In this document: piece by piece, positions 7,533 to 16,941 of the stretch
How the letters are laid out: each line of letters opens with the position of its first letter
Position numbering within the stretch: position 1 is the first letter of the stretch
Assembly (NCBI GenBank): GCA_030684815.1
Contig: JAUXXQ010000024.1
Coordinates: 1-64,000, forward strand
DNA length: 64,000 bases
Direction of reading: 5' to 3'
Origin: Methylobacter sp.
GTDB lineage: Bacteria > Pseudomonadota > Gammaproteobacteria > Methylococcales > Methylomonadaceae
Program-made: the position numbers and the translations under genes
Notes under the pieces: model-generated
Told to the model about the DNA's origin: nothing
Database searches by the model: none
What the model saw: the letters and a program-made list of their open reading frames with translations, nothing else

Positions 7533-9479
7533 ATGAATAAGTCAGATGGAATTATTAAGGGCTTGCTGACGTTATTAGCCAGTTTGTTCAGTTATCTGAA
7601 AAACCTATTGATGGGTGCTTTACAGGCCTTATCCAAACAGGCGCCTGAGCGGGAACTTAATAAACCACAGGATAAATCAAACGGCTTTAGGTGGGGGAAA
7701 ATTCTTTTCTTTACCGGCTTATTTATCCTGGCACTGATGTTTATCAGCAGCATTCAAGACGTCCAGCGTGATGAAATTTCCTACAGCCAGTTTATCAAGC
7801 TGGTCAAAGACGAAAAAATCGACAAGGCAGTGGTCACCGAACGCTTTATTACTGGCGTGATCAAGCCTGATGAACCGGGTCAAGCAACCAAAAACTTTAT
7901 GACCGTTCCGTTGTGGCAAAACGACCTGGCGCAAATGCTGGCGCAGAATAAAGTCGATTTTGTGGTGAGGAGCACCGACAACTGGTTGAGTAATTTATTT
8001 TTCAACTGGATCATCCCGATGCTGATTTTGGTGTTGATCTGGTCATGGGTGATGCGCCGCACCACAGCGGGCGCGCAATCGTTTTTAAATTTGGGCGACA
8101 AAATCCGCATTCATCAGGACACGCAAGCCAATATTACCTTTAAAGATGTGGCGGGCGCCGATAGTGCCAAGCAGGAGCTTAACGAGTCCATCGATTTTTT
8201 AAAAACACCGGAAAAATTCCAGCGTTTGGGCGGGCGTATGCCTAAAGGCGTGTTGCTGGTCGGGCCGCCAGGAACCGGAAAAACCTTGTTGGCAAGGGCT
8301 GTGTCCGGGGAAGCGCAGGTGCCGTTTTTTAATATTAGCGGCTCGGAATTTATTGAATTGTTTGTCGGCGTCGGTGCCGCCCGGGTGCGCGAACTGTTTG
8401 AACAGGCGCGCAATAAAGCGCCCTGCATCATCTTTATTGATGAACTTGATGCCATTGGCCGTTCCCGTGGCGGCCCTGTGATGATTGGCGGGCATGATGA
8501 GCGCGAACAAACCTTAAACCAGTTACTGACTGAAATGGACGGCTTCGATACCTCGGTGGGCGTGGTGGTGATGGCGGCCACAAATCGCCCGGAAGTGCTG
8601 GATAAGGCGCTGCTGCGGGCAGGCCGATTTGACCGCCAGATTGTAGTAGATAAGCCGGATTTACAAGACCGCATTGAGATTCTTAACCTGCATACCCAAG
8701 GCTTAACGCTGGCTAAGGACATTGATTTATCGGTCATTGCCAGGCGTACACCGGGCTTGGTCGGTGCCGACCTTGCCAATATTGCCAACGAAGCGGCGAT
8801 TATGGCGACGCGGGTCGGGCACGATAAAGTCGAAAAAGAAGATTTTGAGTCGGCCATCGACCGCATTTTGGCCGGGCCGGAAAAGAAGAACCGGGTGTTA
8901 AATCCAGACGAAAAACGCCGTGTGGCTTTTCACGAAGCAGGGCACGCGCTGGTCGCCGAGCATGTGCCGACTGGGCAGCCGGTGCATAAAATTTCCATCA
9001 TTCCGCGTGGCGTGTCGGCGTTGGGTTTTACCTTGCAATTGCCGGTGGAAGAAAAGTTTTTATCGACCGAGCATGAGCTTAAAGACCAGTTGGCGATTTT
9101 GCTTGGCGGGCGCATGGCCGAAGAAATTGCGTTGGGCAGTATTTCGTCCGGCGCCCAAAACGATTTGGAAAAAGCCAGTGACATAGCCCGCACCATGGTT
9201 TGCAGTTTGGGCATGAGCAAAAAAATGGGGCCGTTGACTTATGGTAAACGTCAGCAGCTGCAATTTCTGGAAACAGAAACCTCGGAGTACCGAAATTATT
9301 CCGATGTGACCGCGAGGCTGATTGATACCGAAATCATCGCCTTGGTTGAAGAAGCCGAAACCCGCGCCCGCGAAATTATCAGCGCCAACCGCTCGGCATT
9401 GGAACAGCTGGCCCAAGTGCTGCAGGAAAAAGAAGTGATTAATCGCGATGAAATGATGGCTTTGCTGGGCAAGTTATAA
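7533..9479 (+). CDS. ftsH: ATP-dependent zinc metalloprotease FtsH
   Basis: This 648-residue membrane AAA protease has Walker A GPPGTGKT near residue 245, Walker [12 protein letters not shown] near 305, the second region of homology [19 protein letters not shown], and the zinc site HEAGH near 467. Two membrane segments flank a periplasmic domain (about 57-75 and 150-170). An extra N-terminal stretch of about 50 residues with a hydrophobic helix ([16 protein letters not shown]) precedes the usual first membrane segment, which is longer than E. coli FtsH at that end. It directly follows the M41-like gene (1 bp gap), probably one operon. The linkage to a second M41-like protein rather than rlmE/folP suggests an accessory FtsH paralogue. 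Confidence 0.95.
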   Translation: MNKSDGIIKGLLTLLASLFSYLKNLLMGALQALSKQAPERELNKPQDKSNGFRWGKILFFTGLFILALMFISSIQDVQRDEISYSQFIKLVKDEKIDKAVVTERFITGVIKPDEPGQATKNFMTVPLWQNDLAQMLAQNKVDFVVRSTDNWLSNLFFNWIIPMLILVLIWSWVMRRTTAGAQSFLNLGDKIRIHQDTQANITFKDVAGADSAKQELNESIDFLKTPEKFQRLGGRMPKGVLLVGPPGTGKTLLARAVSGEAQVPFFNISGSEFIELFVGVGAARVRELFEQARNKAPCIIFIDELDAIGRSRGGPVMIGGHDEREQTLNQLLTEMDGFDTSVGVVVMAATNRPEVLDKALLRAGRFDRQIVVDKPDLQDRIEILNLHTQGLTLAKDIDLSVIARRTPGLVGADLANIANEAAIMATRVGHDKVEKEDFESAIDRILAGPEKKNRVLNPDEKRRVAFHEAGHALVAEHVPTGQPVHKISIIPRGVSALGFTLQLPVEEKFLSTEHELKDQLAILLGGRMAEEIALGSISSGAQNDLEKASDIARTMVCSLGMSKKMGPLTYGKRQQLQFLETETSEYRNYSDVTARLIDTEIIALVEEAETRAREIISANRSALEQLAQVLQEKEVINRDEMMALLGKL

Positions 9480-9773
9480 AACAGAAACGACCAGCGCGAA
9501 AACAAAGACGAAAATGACGAACAGTGCAAATAGGCCTGTTTTGGTCAATTCCGCTCTCATGCGTTTCAGTTCGGCCAATAATTCGAGCTTGGGATTATCC
9601 GCATTCAGGATTTTTTTGCAGCGTCCACGGAACGTTTGTAGTTCTTCTTGGGCTTCTTGTTCGGCAATGATTTGGCTTATTTTTGAATAAAAATGACCGC
9701 ATTTTGGGCACTTTATCCCGTTGCCGTTATCTTCATGGCCACATAGTGAGCATTTATGCATTTGATTTTCCAT
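9474..9773 (-). CDS. Small zinc-ribbon protein with a C-terminal membrane anchor
   Basis: The 99-residue protein begins MHKCSLCGHEDNGNGIKCPKCG, two CxxC pairs forming a zinc ribbon. A coiled-coil-like acidic helix follows (about 25-70), then one C-terminal hydrophobic segment [19 protein letters not shown]. It is predicted to be tail-anchored with a cytosolic zinc finger. It converges on ftsH, overlapping its stop codon by 6 bp. The function is unknown. Confidence 0.65.
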   Translation of the reverse strand: MENQMHKCSLCGHEDNGNGIKCPKCGHFYSKISQIIAEQEAQEELQTFRGRCKKILNADNPKLELLAELKRMRAELTKTGLFALFVIFVFVFALVVSVL

Positions 9774-9940
9774 AGAAATAGGGTTTTGACAAGCACGGCT
9801 TGACAGCTGGAAGCTAGGTTGGTCAAGCGATTATACCCAACTGGCCGCCGCAATTTCCATTATGAAAATATTGCCCGGTTTTTGGGAGGTTATTATTTGG
9901 ATGCGCAACCATTTTTGCGGGACGCGAATAAAGATCAGTG

Positions 9941-9970
9941 TTGACACGGTCAAGAATGGCGCTGTAGAAT
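9941..9970 (+). promoter_or_regulatory. Strong sigma-70-type promoter for cspA with a long leader
   Basis: TTGACA at 9941-9946 and TAGAAT at 9965-9970 are separated by 18 bp. Transcription would begin near 9977, leaving a leader of about 140 nt before the cspA ATG at 10120. Long structured leaders are usual for cold-shock mRNAs. The rest of the 9774-10119 gap shows no convincing gene; a short minus-strand frame there looks spurious. Confidence 0.6.
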
Positions 9971-10119
9971 GCGCCCAGCTTGAAATAGTTTTACCGTTAT
10001 GCTTAATCTTTACGTTCTTCATGTGATTGTTCGTCCTGTTATCATTAAGTAATTATCTAATTTCCCAGCTCCATCGGCCTTTAATAAGGCTTCAATTACT
10101 AAAAATAGGATTACATTAC

Positions 10120-10320
10120 ATGACTACTGGTATCGTTAAATGGTTTAACGCTGAAAAAGGTTTTGGTTTTATTCAGCAAGAAAATGGCCCTGACGTTTTT
10201 GTTCACTTTCGTAACATCAACAGTTCTGGCTTTAAATCTCTTGATGAAGGACAGAAAGTACAGTTTACTGTTACTCAAGGACAAAAAGGCCCGCAAGCAG
10301 AAGAAGTAACACTCGTCTAA
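10120..10320 (+). CDS. cspA: Cold-shock protein (CspA family)
   Basis: The 66-residue cold-shock domain protein reads [16 protein letters not shown] (RNP1 region) then DVFVHFRNI (RNP2 region), binding single-stranded RNA/DNA as an RNA chaperone. The ATG at 10120 gives the standard CspA length, with AGGA seven bases upstream. Upstream in-frame starts would add non-homologous residues. RNP2 is VHFR rather than the more common VHFS/VHHS. A perfect palindromic terminator follows 15 bp after the stop, so it is monocistronic. Confidence 0.95.
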   Translation: MTTGIVKWFNAEKGFGFIQQENGPDVFVHFRNINSSGFKSLDEGQKVQFTVTQGQKGPQAEEVTLV

Positions 10321-10334
10321 TTGTACGGCAGATA

Positions 10335-10372
10335 GAAAAAACCGTAGCTCCCTAGGGAGCTACGGTTTTTTT
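10335..10372 (+). terminator. Rho-independent terminator of cspA
   Basis: The palindrome AAAACCGTAGCTCCC / GGGAGCTACGGTTTT has a minimal CTAG-type centre, followed by a run of T residues, immediately after the cspA stop codon. The A-run on the left also makes it potentially bidirectional. Confidence 0.9.
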
Positions 10373-10528
10373 ATGCCCGGTGATAAAGCAAAAATCAGTC
10401 GTTGTTGTTGCGGCAAATAGTATCTTCCGGCATTCAAATAAAACAATAGCGGGATAATATTTCTTCAGCGCCGTTAAACTCTTTTATAATGGCGCGATTA
10501 TAAGGACTACAGGCTATGTGCCCATTCT

Positions 10529-12115
10529 ATGACTGATTTGAATAACGCGCTTTTAACACGTTTGGACTGGCTGAATGCAAACGGCCATCAGCAACTGCTT
10601 TGCGGCGGGCTTAAAGGTATTGAGAAGGAAAGCCTGCGCATCTGTAAAGACGGGCTGATTGCCCAAACGCCGCACCCTACAGCACTCGGTGCGGCGTTGA
10701 CCCATCCCTACATCACCACGGATTATTCCGAAGCGCTGATAGAACTGATTACCCCGCCGTTTGCCGATGTTAAGGACTCTCTGGCGTATTTGCATAACTT
10801 GCATCAGTTCGTTTACGGGCATTTGGAGAATGAAATCCTGCTCGGCACCAGTATGCCTTGCGGCATTAACGGCGATGAAAGCATCCCTATTGCCGACTAT
10901 GGCAGCTCCAATATAGGCCGGATGAAGCATGTTTATCGTCATGGTTTGTGGCATCGTTACGGCAGAACCATGCAGTCCATTGCCGGCATCCATTTTAATT
11001 ACTCGGTGCCTGAAGCCTTGTGGCCGGTGCTGCAGCAGGAAAAAAACAGCCCGCTAAATCTGGCTCAGTTCACTGATGATGCCTATTTTGGCTTGATCCG
11101 AAATTTCCAGCGCATGGGCTGGTTGATTCTGTATTTGTTCGGCGCATCACCCGCTATCTGCAAGAACTTTTTTAACAGCCGTCCGGCTTTAATGGCGCAG
11201 TTTGAAGAATTCGACAGCGGCACACTTTATCATCCTTATGCCACCTCGTTGCGCATGAGCGACATCGGTTACAAAAGCAAAAATCAGGCTAAGCTGAAAA
11301 TTGATTACAATTCGGTGGAAGGCTATGTCAGCAGCTTGGGCGCGGCGATTGCGACGCCTTATCCCGAGTATGAAGCAATCGGCACGCGGGTGGACGGGCA
11401 ATACCGCCAGCTGAACAGTAATATTTTGCAGATTGAAAATGAGTTTTACAGCACCATGCGCCCCAAACAAATTGCCCAGTCCGGCGAAAAGCCGACGCTG
11501 GCGCTCAAACGGCGCGGCGTCCGCTATATAGAAATGCGCTCGTTGGATTTGGACTTGTTTAACCCTATCGGCATTGATGAAGATAAGGCGCGTTTTATCG
11601 AGGCGCTGTTGCTGACCTGTCTGTTGCAGGACAGCCCGAAAACCTCGGATCAGGAACACGAGGTCAACAATGCCAATCAACTGGCAGTGGCTAATTTTGG
11701 CCGAAAACCCGGCTTGATGCTGAATAAAAATCAGCAAACAATTTTGCTAAAAGACTGGGCGGCTGAGATTCTTCAGTCTATGCAAGCGGTCTGCGCCATT
11801 CTTGACCAGGGTAATGCCGATAAACGCTACAGCACGGCCTTGGAAAAACAGCGGTTGCTGGTCGAAAAGCCTGATTTAACCGCGTCGGCGCGGATGTTGG
11901 AGCAAATGACGCAGCACCAGCAGCCGTTTGCCCGTTTTGCCTTAAATACGTCCATCGAACATGCCCAGTATTTTAAAAGCAAGCCGCTGGATAATGACAA
12001 GACACAGCAGTTTGAGTTAATGGCGATAGAGTCTCATGACAAACAGCGGGAAATAGAAAGCAAACCGCAGATTCCTTTTGATGACTTTTTGCAGCAGTAT
12101 TTTTTGCAAGCGTAA
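10529..12115 (+). CDS. gshA: Glutamate-cysteine ligase
   Basis: The 528-residue protein is the gammaproteobacterial type-1 GshA, which joins glutamate and cysteine with ATP in the first step of glutathione synthesis. Recognisable segments are GIEKESLRI (about residue 30), SEALIELITPP (about 70), GIHFNYSVP (about 155) and YIEMRSLDLDLFNPIGI (about 335). The length matches E. coli GshA (518). The cysH gene for assimilatory sulfate reduction follows after 39 bp, a functional neighbourhood of cysteine and thiol metabolism. Confidence 0.95.
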   Translation: MTDLNNALLTRLDWLNANGHQQLLCGGLKGIEKESLRICKDGLIAQTPHPTALGAALTHPYITTDYSEALIELITPPFADVKDSLAYLHNLHQFVYGHLENEILLGTSMPCGINGDESIPIADYGSSNIGRMKHVYRHGLWHRYGRTMQSIAGIHFNYSVPEALWPVLQQEKNSPLNLAQFTDDAYFGLIRNFQRMGWLILYLFGASPAICKNFFNSRPALMAQFEEFDSGTLYHPYATSLRMSDIGYKSKNQAKLKIDYNSVEGYVSSLGAAIATPYPEYEAIGTRVDGQYRQLNSNILQIENEFYSTMRPKQIAQSGEKPTLALKRRGVRYIEMRSLDLDLFNPIGIDEDKARFIEALLLTCLLQDSPKTSDQEHEVNNANQLAVANFGRKPGLMLNKNQQTILLKDWAAEILQSMQAVCAILDQGNADKRYSTALEKQRLLVEKPDLTASARMLEQMTQHQQPFARFALNTSIEHAQYFKSKPLDNDKTQQFELMAIESHDKQREIESKPQIPFDDFLQQYFLQA

Positions 12116-12154
12116 TTCAATCAAACCGAACAGCAGCAACAAGGAAAAAACATC

Positions 12155-12877
12155 ATGACAAGCTTTGATATAGAACCACTACAAACCGAGCTGACGGATA
12201 AAAATCCGCGCGTTATCCTGAAAAAAGCGCTGGGGCTGTTCGATAATATCGCCGTTTCATTCAGCGGTGCGGAAGATGTGGTGCTGATTGACATGGCTTT
12301 GGCAATCAGAAAGGACATACAAGTTTTTTCTTTGGATACCGGGCGCTTGCATCCCGAAACCTATCGCTTTATCGAAAAGGTCAGGAAGCATTACCACATC
12401 GATATTGAATTATTGACGCCAGACCGCGATGTGCTGGATAGCTTTGTCAAAAACAAAGGCCTGTTCAGTTTCTATGAAGACGGCCATCAAGAATGTTGCG
12501 GCATCCGCAAGGTTGAGCCGTTAAAACGCAAACTGGCGCAAGTCGATGCCTGGATTACCGGGCAGCGTAAAGACCAGAGCCTGGACACGCGGCAAGATGT
12601 TCCTGAGGTGCAGATAGACACGGCCTTTTCTACAGACGAACATCCAGTGGTTAAATTCAATCCCTTGCTCAACTGGAGTTCCGCGCAAGTCTGGGATTAT
12701 ATTGAAGCCTATCAGGTGCCGTATAACGAACTGCATCAGCAAGGTTTTATCAGCATAGGCTGCGAGCCATGTACCCGCCCTGTGTTGCCCAATCAACACG
12801 AAAGAACCGGGCGCTGGTGGTGGGAGGCCGGGGCGAAAAAAGAGTGCGGCTTACATGCGGGAAATTTGCAAAAATAA
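12155..12877 (+). CDS. cysH: Thioredoxin-dependent adenylylsulfate/PAPS reductase, [4Fe-4S] type
   Basis: The 240-residue PAPS-reductase-fold protein reduces activated sulfate to sulfite. The nucleotide-binding segment is [15 protein letters not shown] (about 35). The conserved pairs [15 protein letters not shown] (about 112) and GCEPCTRP (about 205) are the four iron-sulfur ligands typical of APS reductases. The C-terminal ECGLH is the catalytic cysteine motif. Because the FeS cysteines are present, APS is the more likely substrate than PAPS. It may be co-transcribed with gshA. Confidence 0.93.
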   Translation: MTSFDIEPLQTELTDKNPRVILKKALGLFDNIAVSFSGAEDVVLIDMALAIRKDIQVFSLDTGRLHPETYRFIEKVRKHYHIDIELLTPDRDVLDSFVKNKGLFSFYEDGHQECCGIRKVEPLKRKLAQVDAWITGQRKDQSLDTRQDVPEVQIDTAFSTDEHPVVKFNPLLNWSSAQVWDYIEAYQVPYNELHQQGFISIGCEPCTRPVLPNQHERTGRWWWEAGAKKECGLHAGNLQK

Positions 12878-12894
12878 GGCTGAACCAGCACCGT

Positions 12895-13320
12895 TTAGGC
12901 CAACTTTTTAGCCGCCGTTTTTAGCCTGACGATCAGACGCCGATAATCCTCGTCACTTAAGGCATCATTGACAATCAGCAGCGATTGTTTCCGCGTAGAG
13001 TCTTTAACATGCAAAAATAGCGCAAACACGGTGATGACGGTTGAATTGAGGATTTCAACCGCTTTAAACTCAGTGCCGTCGGATATTTCCCAGCCCAAGG
13101 CATCGGATTGTTTGATAATCAGCTGTTGGTTTTTTAAGCGCCGTCTAAGCCAGAAAAAATGGCTGCAAATTGCGCATAACAAGGCTAATTTGACCCCAAT
13201 CGGCAAGGCATTGACGATACTCGACGCCAGCGCCAACCCATGAAAAAAAACCAGCCACTGTACCAATCGCCGGGAGCTTTTGACTTCGATGAATAGCGGC
13301 AGTTCCGGTTTTTTGGGCAC
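12895..13320 (-). CDS. ygfX: YgfX-like (CptA) membrane protein
   Basis: This 141-residue protein has two adjacent membrane segments near residues 21-60 (VQWLVFFHGLALASSIVNAL, then LALLCAICSHFFWL), followed by a soluble beta-rich C-terminus. This is the YgfX/CptA layout. In Enterobacteria, ygfX pairs with sdhE (ygfY), and ygfZ is nearby. Here ygfZ is 335 bp away and divergent, supporting the call. No sdhE is visible between them. The start codon is GTG. Confidence 0.65.
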   Translation of the reverse strand: MPKKPELPLFIEVKSSRRLVQWLVFFHGLALASSIVNALPIGVKLALLCAICSHFFWLRRRLKNQQLIIKQSDALGWEISDGTEFKAVEILNSTVITVFALFLHVKDSTRKQSLLIVNDALSDEDYRRLIVRLKTAAKKLA

Positions 13321-13380
13321 TTTGGCGCACTCCTTGTTAAATAGCGGTACCTGATCAGCGACTGCTGAAAATAATTAAAT

Positions 13381-13583
13381 AGAACACGGACGGCACAGAT
13401 AGGACGGATTTACACGGTTTTTTGGCTACCAATTTAAGCAGGGACAAACTGGGAACGCCAAGCTGGGGCTTGGCGTTCCCGGCCACCCATTTAAAACTGT
13501 TCCGGCTTAAGTGGGTAGCCGGTTTTTTATATGCTGTGTTTTTAATCAGTGATTATCCGTTTAATCAGTGCTATCCGTGTTCT
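13381..13583. repeat. Nested inverted-repeat element (AACACGGAT family, copy 1)
   Basis: The outer arms AGAACACGGA (13381) and ATCCGTGTTCT (to 13583) are inverted. Inside lies GGCTACCAATTTAAGC paired with GCTTAAGTGGGTAGCC. At the centre, GGGAACGCCAAGC pairs with GCTTGGCGTTCCC. The same outer arms with different centres recur at 48459-48707 and 60179-60292. This fills the gap between ygfX and ygfZ; no gene is supported there. Confidence 0.75.
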
Positions 13584-13654
13584 ATTTCCTTTTTCGCTGA
13601 GTAGTTACAAACAGCGATATAATCAGCGCACTTTAAAACCAACTCTGTTATCTG

Positions 13655-14629
13655 ATGAATTCTAACTGGAAAAATTTTCTGCTGTCTAATAACGCATCAA
13701 TCGACAACGATGCCGCTATTGTTTTCCCTGAACATCAAGGCGACCGGCGCATTTATGCCCTGGCGCATCTGGGCGTTTTGACCCTTACAGGACGCGATGC
13801 GACAACGTTCTTGCAAGGACAAATCACCTGCAACATTAACGACATCAGCGATATCAAAAGCAGCCTCGGCGCCATTTGCAATCCTAAGGGCAGGGTAATC
13901 AGCACTTTTTTGCTGGTCAAAAACGGCGCTGATTTTTTGATGATTTTGCCGAAAGAATTAGTGGCCGCCGTGCAAAAAAGACTGCAAATGTATGTGTTGC
14001 GCGCCGATGTGCGGCTGACCGACAACTCGGACGAACTCTGCTTACTCGGCTTGCGCGAAGGTGAGCCGCAACTTGATGAAGCGCAAAAATCCACTTTTGC
14101 CACGACTCGGCAAGCCGCTATTTCAGTTGAGCTTGCTAACCGCCATTTGCTTATTGCGACGCTTGAACAGGCCGAAACGCTCTGGTCGGAACAACTCGCG
14201 CTGGGCTTTTTGCCGGAAGCTTCAGCGCAATGGCGCTGTTTTGACATCATTGCCGGGATTCCCTGGCTGACAGCGGCGACCTCGGAAGAGTTTATTCCGC
14301 AAATGCTGAATTTGGACAAGTTGGGCGGCATCAGTTTTAACAAAGGCTGTTACACCGGCCAGGAAATCGTGGCGAGGACGCATTACTTGGGCAAAGCCAA
14401 ACGGGAAATGTTTGCCGCCGAATGCCCTGTTTCAGAAGCGCCAGAAAATAATGCCAGCATTATTGATGACGATTCTGCACAAGATGTCGGCAAAGTGCTG
14501 TGCGCACAAACCAGGCAAAATACGTGCTACCTGCTGATTGTTCTGCACGTTTCCGACACGCCTCGTTATAATCTGCGCTTAAAAGACCGGCCGGATAAGG
14601 TCACCTTGCTAACCGCCCCAAACAGTTAA
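13655..14629 (+). CDS. ygfZ: Folate-binding protein YgfZ
   Basis: The 324-residue protein is GcvT-like and folate-dependent, supporting repair or assembly of certain Fe-S enzymes. The diagnostic motif KGCYTGQEIVART with its essential cysteine is at about residue 230. TFLQGQITCNI near residue 50 and AICNPKGRVIS near 70 are also typical. It ends 4 bp before ctaA, so the two are probably co-transcribed. Confidence 0.93.
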   Translation: MNSNWKNFLLSNNASIDNDAAIVFPEHQGDRRIYALAHLGVLTLTGRDATTFLQGQITCNINDISDIKSSLGAICNPKGRVISTFLLVKNGADFLMILPKELVAAVQKRLQMYVLRADVRLTDNSDELCLLGLREGEPQLDEAQKSTFATTRQAAISVELANRHLLIATLEQAETLWSEQLALGFLPEASAQWRCFDIIAGIPWLTAATSEEFIPQMLNLDKLGGISFNKGCYTGQEIVARTHYLGKAKREMFAAECPVSEAPENNASIIDDDSAQDVGKVLCAQTRQNTCYLLIVLHVSDTPRYNLRLKDRPDKVTLLTAPNS

Positions 14630-14633
14630 AACT

Positions 14634-15608
14634 ATGAACCCACAAGCCGCTGCGCGTTTTCGCCGACTAGGCGTATTGACCATTTTTGCCGTTTATTTTG
14701 TCATTCTTGTCGGTGGCATTGTCAGGGCTTCCGGTGCCGGCATGGGTTGCCCCGACTGGCCGACCTGCTTTGGGCAATGGGTGCCGCCTACCGATGAAGC
14801 GCAGTTACCGGCCAATTACCATGAAATTTATGCCGGGCGCGGTTATCAGGATACGCAATTTAACCTGGTAAAAACCTGGACTGAATACACCAACCGGCTG
14901 GTTGGCGTCAGCATCGGTTTTTTAATCATGCTGACCGCCTGGTCGTCGCGCATTTACCTTAAAACCGACAAAAGCATTTTTTATTTGGCGGTGACCGTGT
15001 TTTTATTGGTCGGCTTTCAGGGCTGGCTCGGTTCGACCGTAGTCGCCAGCAATCTCAAGCCGATAATGATCACCTTGCACATGCTATTAGCTTTGTTCAT
15101 CGTTGCCTTGTTGATTTACACCATTGCCCGTTCGCAACGCGATGTTCTCGCCCAACTCGACATTCGGGCGCTGCCGGAAAAATTCAAAACCGTGTTGATT
15201 GCAGCGATGGTGATGACTTTGGTGCAGGTGGCGATGGGGACGCAGGTGCGCGAAGCAGTCGACTTTATTTCCCATAACCATGCGTATATCGAGCGCCAAT
15301 ACTGGCGTGACGACTTCCCGATTATTTTTTACATACACCGTTCGTTCTCGTCGATTATTTTGTTCACTAACCTGTGGCTGGCCTGGAAAATTGTCCGCGC
15401 CGTCGATAAAAACAGCCTGTTGCGCACGCTGGGTTTAGCGCTGGCCGGGCTGGTTGTTACCGCGATATTGGCGGGCGTCAGCCTTGACCGATTGGGCATG
15501 CCGCCGGTTGCGCAACCGATTCATCTGTTAATGGCCAATTTGATTTTCGGCGCACAGTTTTTTCTGTACAGCTGCCTAAATTACGCCGAAAAAACAACGG
15601 CAACCTGA
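14634..15608 (+). CDS. ctaA: Heme A synthase, variant with EYTNR in place of the usual ExxHR
   Basis: The 324-residue COX15/CtaA protein has about eight membrane segments and converts heme O to heme A for cytochrome oxidase. It starts RRLGVLTIFAVYFVILVGG and has a loop GCPDWPTCFGQWVPP with two cysteines. The helix-2 motif normally ExxH reads WTEYTNRLVG, so the expected histidine ligand is asparagine. Later histidines (TLHMLLALF, IHRSFSSII, PIHLLMANL) are kept. A similar EYxNR form and GCPDWPxCFG loop are known to me from Bacteroidetes-type CtaA. This may therefore be that subclass rather than a defect. Confidence 0.88.
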   Translation: MNPQAAARFRRLGVLTIFAVYFVILVGGIVRASGAGMGCPDWPTCFGQWVPPTDEAQLPANYHEIYAGRGYQDTQFNLVKTWTEYTNRLVGVSIGFLIMLTAWSSRIYLKTDKSIFYLAVTVFLLVGFQGWLGSTVVASNLKPIMITLHMLLALFIVALLIYTIARSQRDVLAQLDIRALPEKFKTVLIAAMVMTLVQVAMGTQVREAVDFISHNHAYIERQYWRDDFPIIFYIHRSFSSIILFTNLWLAWKIVRAVDKNSLLRTLGLALAGLVVTAILAGVSLDRLGMPPVAQPIHLLMANLIFGAQFFLYSCLNYAEKTTAT

Positions 15609-15648
15609 TGTTTATTTTCGTTCAAGATCGAACCTTATTGGCTATAGC

Positions 15649-16815
15649 ATGACGCAACTCAAAAAAGACCCCCAGATAGTAATGACAACGCAAGCCAGAT
15701 TCGTAAACTCGCGTTATTTACGGGACTTTTTTAAGCATTTCCTGCCGAACTCGCAGGCGGTTGCGCTGGCCATTATTCTGGTGGTCAGTTTCGTGCTGAT
15801 TTACACCCTGTCCGATTTATTGATGCCGGTTTTTGTCTCCATCGTGCTGGCTTATTTGCTGGAAGGCTTGGTGGGCAAGGCCGAAAGCATGAAAATGCCG
15901 CGCCAGCTCGCGGTTTATTTGGTGTTTTCAGCATTCATGGCGTGCCTGATTTTTCTTTTATTTTATTTGATGCCGCTGGTTGGGCAGCAGGCGGTTGAGC
16001 TTATACAGGACATACCGGCGATACTTAACGGCATAAAATCAGGCATCATGCGCTTGCCGGAGATGTATCCGCACATGATTTCCGCAAGCAAAATCCACCA
16101 GATCATCTTTGCCTTTCAGCAGGAATTGTTGAGCTATGGACAAAAGATGCTGTCGAATTCCGGGACATCGGTGATGGGCTTGGTGGGCTCTGTGATGGGT
16201 CTGGTCAGCGTGATGATTTATTTGTTCCTGGTGCCGATGATGGTGTTTTTCTTTTTGAAAGACAAACAGCTGTTAGTTGCGTGGTTTTTACAATTTATGC
16301 CCCGGGACAGGAGCTTGAGCGTGCGCGTTTGGGAAGAGGTCGATATGCAGATCGGCAATTATGTGCGCGGCAAATTTAGCGAGGTTTTTATCCTGTGGGC
16401 TATCAGCTATATCACCTATGTGGCGATGGGTCTGAATTACGCCATGTTGCTGGCGGTTTTGATGGGGCTGCAGGTCATCATCCCTTATATTGGCGCAACA
16501 CTGGTGACCTTTCCGGTGTTGGGCGTGGCCTATTTTCAGTGGGGCTTGGGCAGCGACGAGTTTATGTATGTGGTCATTGCCTACTCGGTCATTCAGGCGC
16601 TGGACGGCGTTGTCTTGGTGCCGGTATTGTTTTCCGAAGCGGTCAATTTACATGCCGTCGCCATCATTATCGCCATTTTGTTTTTTGGCGGCTTATGGGG
16701 ATTTTGGGGCGTATTCCTAGCCATTCCGCTGGCCACGGTTGTCAAGGCGGTACTGACTGCCTGGCCGAGGATTGGCGACAAGAGCCTTAATACCGCCATC
16801 AAAATTGGTGAATAG
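15649..16815 (+). CDS. AI-2E family (PerM/TqsA-like) transporter
   Basis: This 388-residue polytopic membrane protein has N-terminal helices including LADLLMPVFVSIVLAYLLEG-like wording (YTLSDLLMPVFVSIVLAYLL), a soluble amphipathic middle (about 110-175) and C-terminal helices ending in FGGLWGFWGVFLAIPLATVV, the AI-2E/PerM signature. Substrates in this family vary (autoinducer export, Na+/H+), so none is assigned. It is convergent with sseA; a REP-like hairpin lies between them. An internal ATG nine codons in could also be the start. Confidence 0.88.
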   Translation: MTQLKKDPQIVMTTQARFVNSRYLRDFFKHFLPNSQAVALAIILVVSFVLIYTLSDLLMPVFVSIVLAYLLEGLVGKAESMKMPRQLAVYLVFSAFMACLIFLLFYLMPLVGQQAVELIQDIPAILNGIKSGIMRLPEMYPHMISASKIHQIIFAFQQELLSYGQKMLSNSGTSVMGLVGSVMGLVSVMIYLFLVPMMVFFFLKDKQLLVAWFLQFMPRDRSLSVRVWEEVDMQIGNYVRGKFSEVFILWAISYITYVAMGLNYAMLLAVLMGLQVIIPYIGATLVTFPVLGVAYFQWGLGSDEFMYVVIAYSVIQALDGVVLVPVLFSEAVNLHAVAIIIAILFFGGLWGFWGVFLAIPLATVVKAVLTAWPRIGDKSLNTAIKIGE

Positions 16816-16882
16816 CGTCCACAAAAGCCACGAAATTTTCGTGTTTTTTCGTGGAAGTAGTTGTGCAAAAGTTTTTTGGCAT

Positions 16883-16933
16883 GTGTGGGAGTGGCTTTAG
16901 CCGCGACAATCGTGGCTAAAGCCGCTCCCACAC
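16883..16933. repeat. REP-like hairpin between convergent genes
   Basis: GTGTGGGAGTGGCTTTAGCC and GGCTAAAGCCGCTCCCACAC form a near-perfect long stem with a short loop. Related GTGGGAGCGGC hairpins occur at 37780-37848 and 52233-52298. Its place between convergent genes suggests a bidirectional terminator or mRNA-stabilising REP. Confidence 0.75.
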
Positions 16934-16941
16934 CAATCATG

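Noticed and set aside
8114-8866. A 250-residue minus-strand ORF inside ftsH
   Set aside because: Serine-rich antisense shadow of a well-supported AAA domain.
9831-10022. A 63-residue minus-strand ORF upstream of cspA
   Set aside because: No homology-like features, and it overlaps the cspA promoter.
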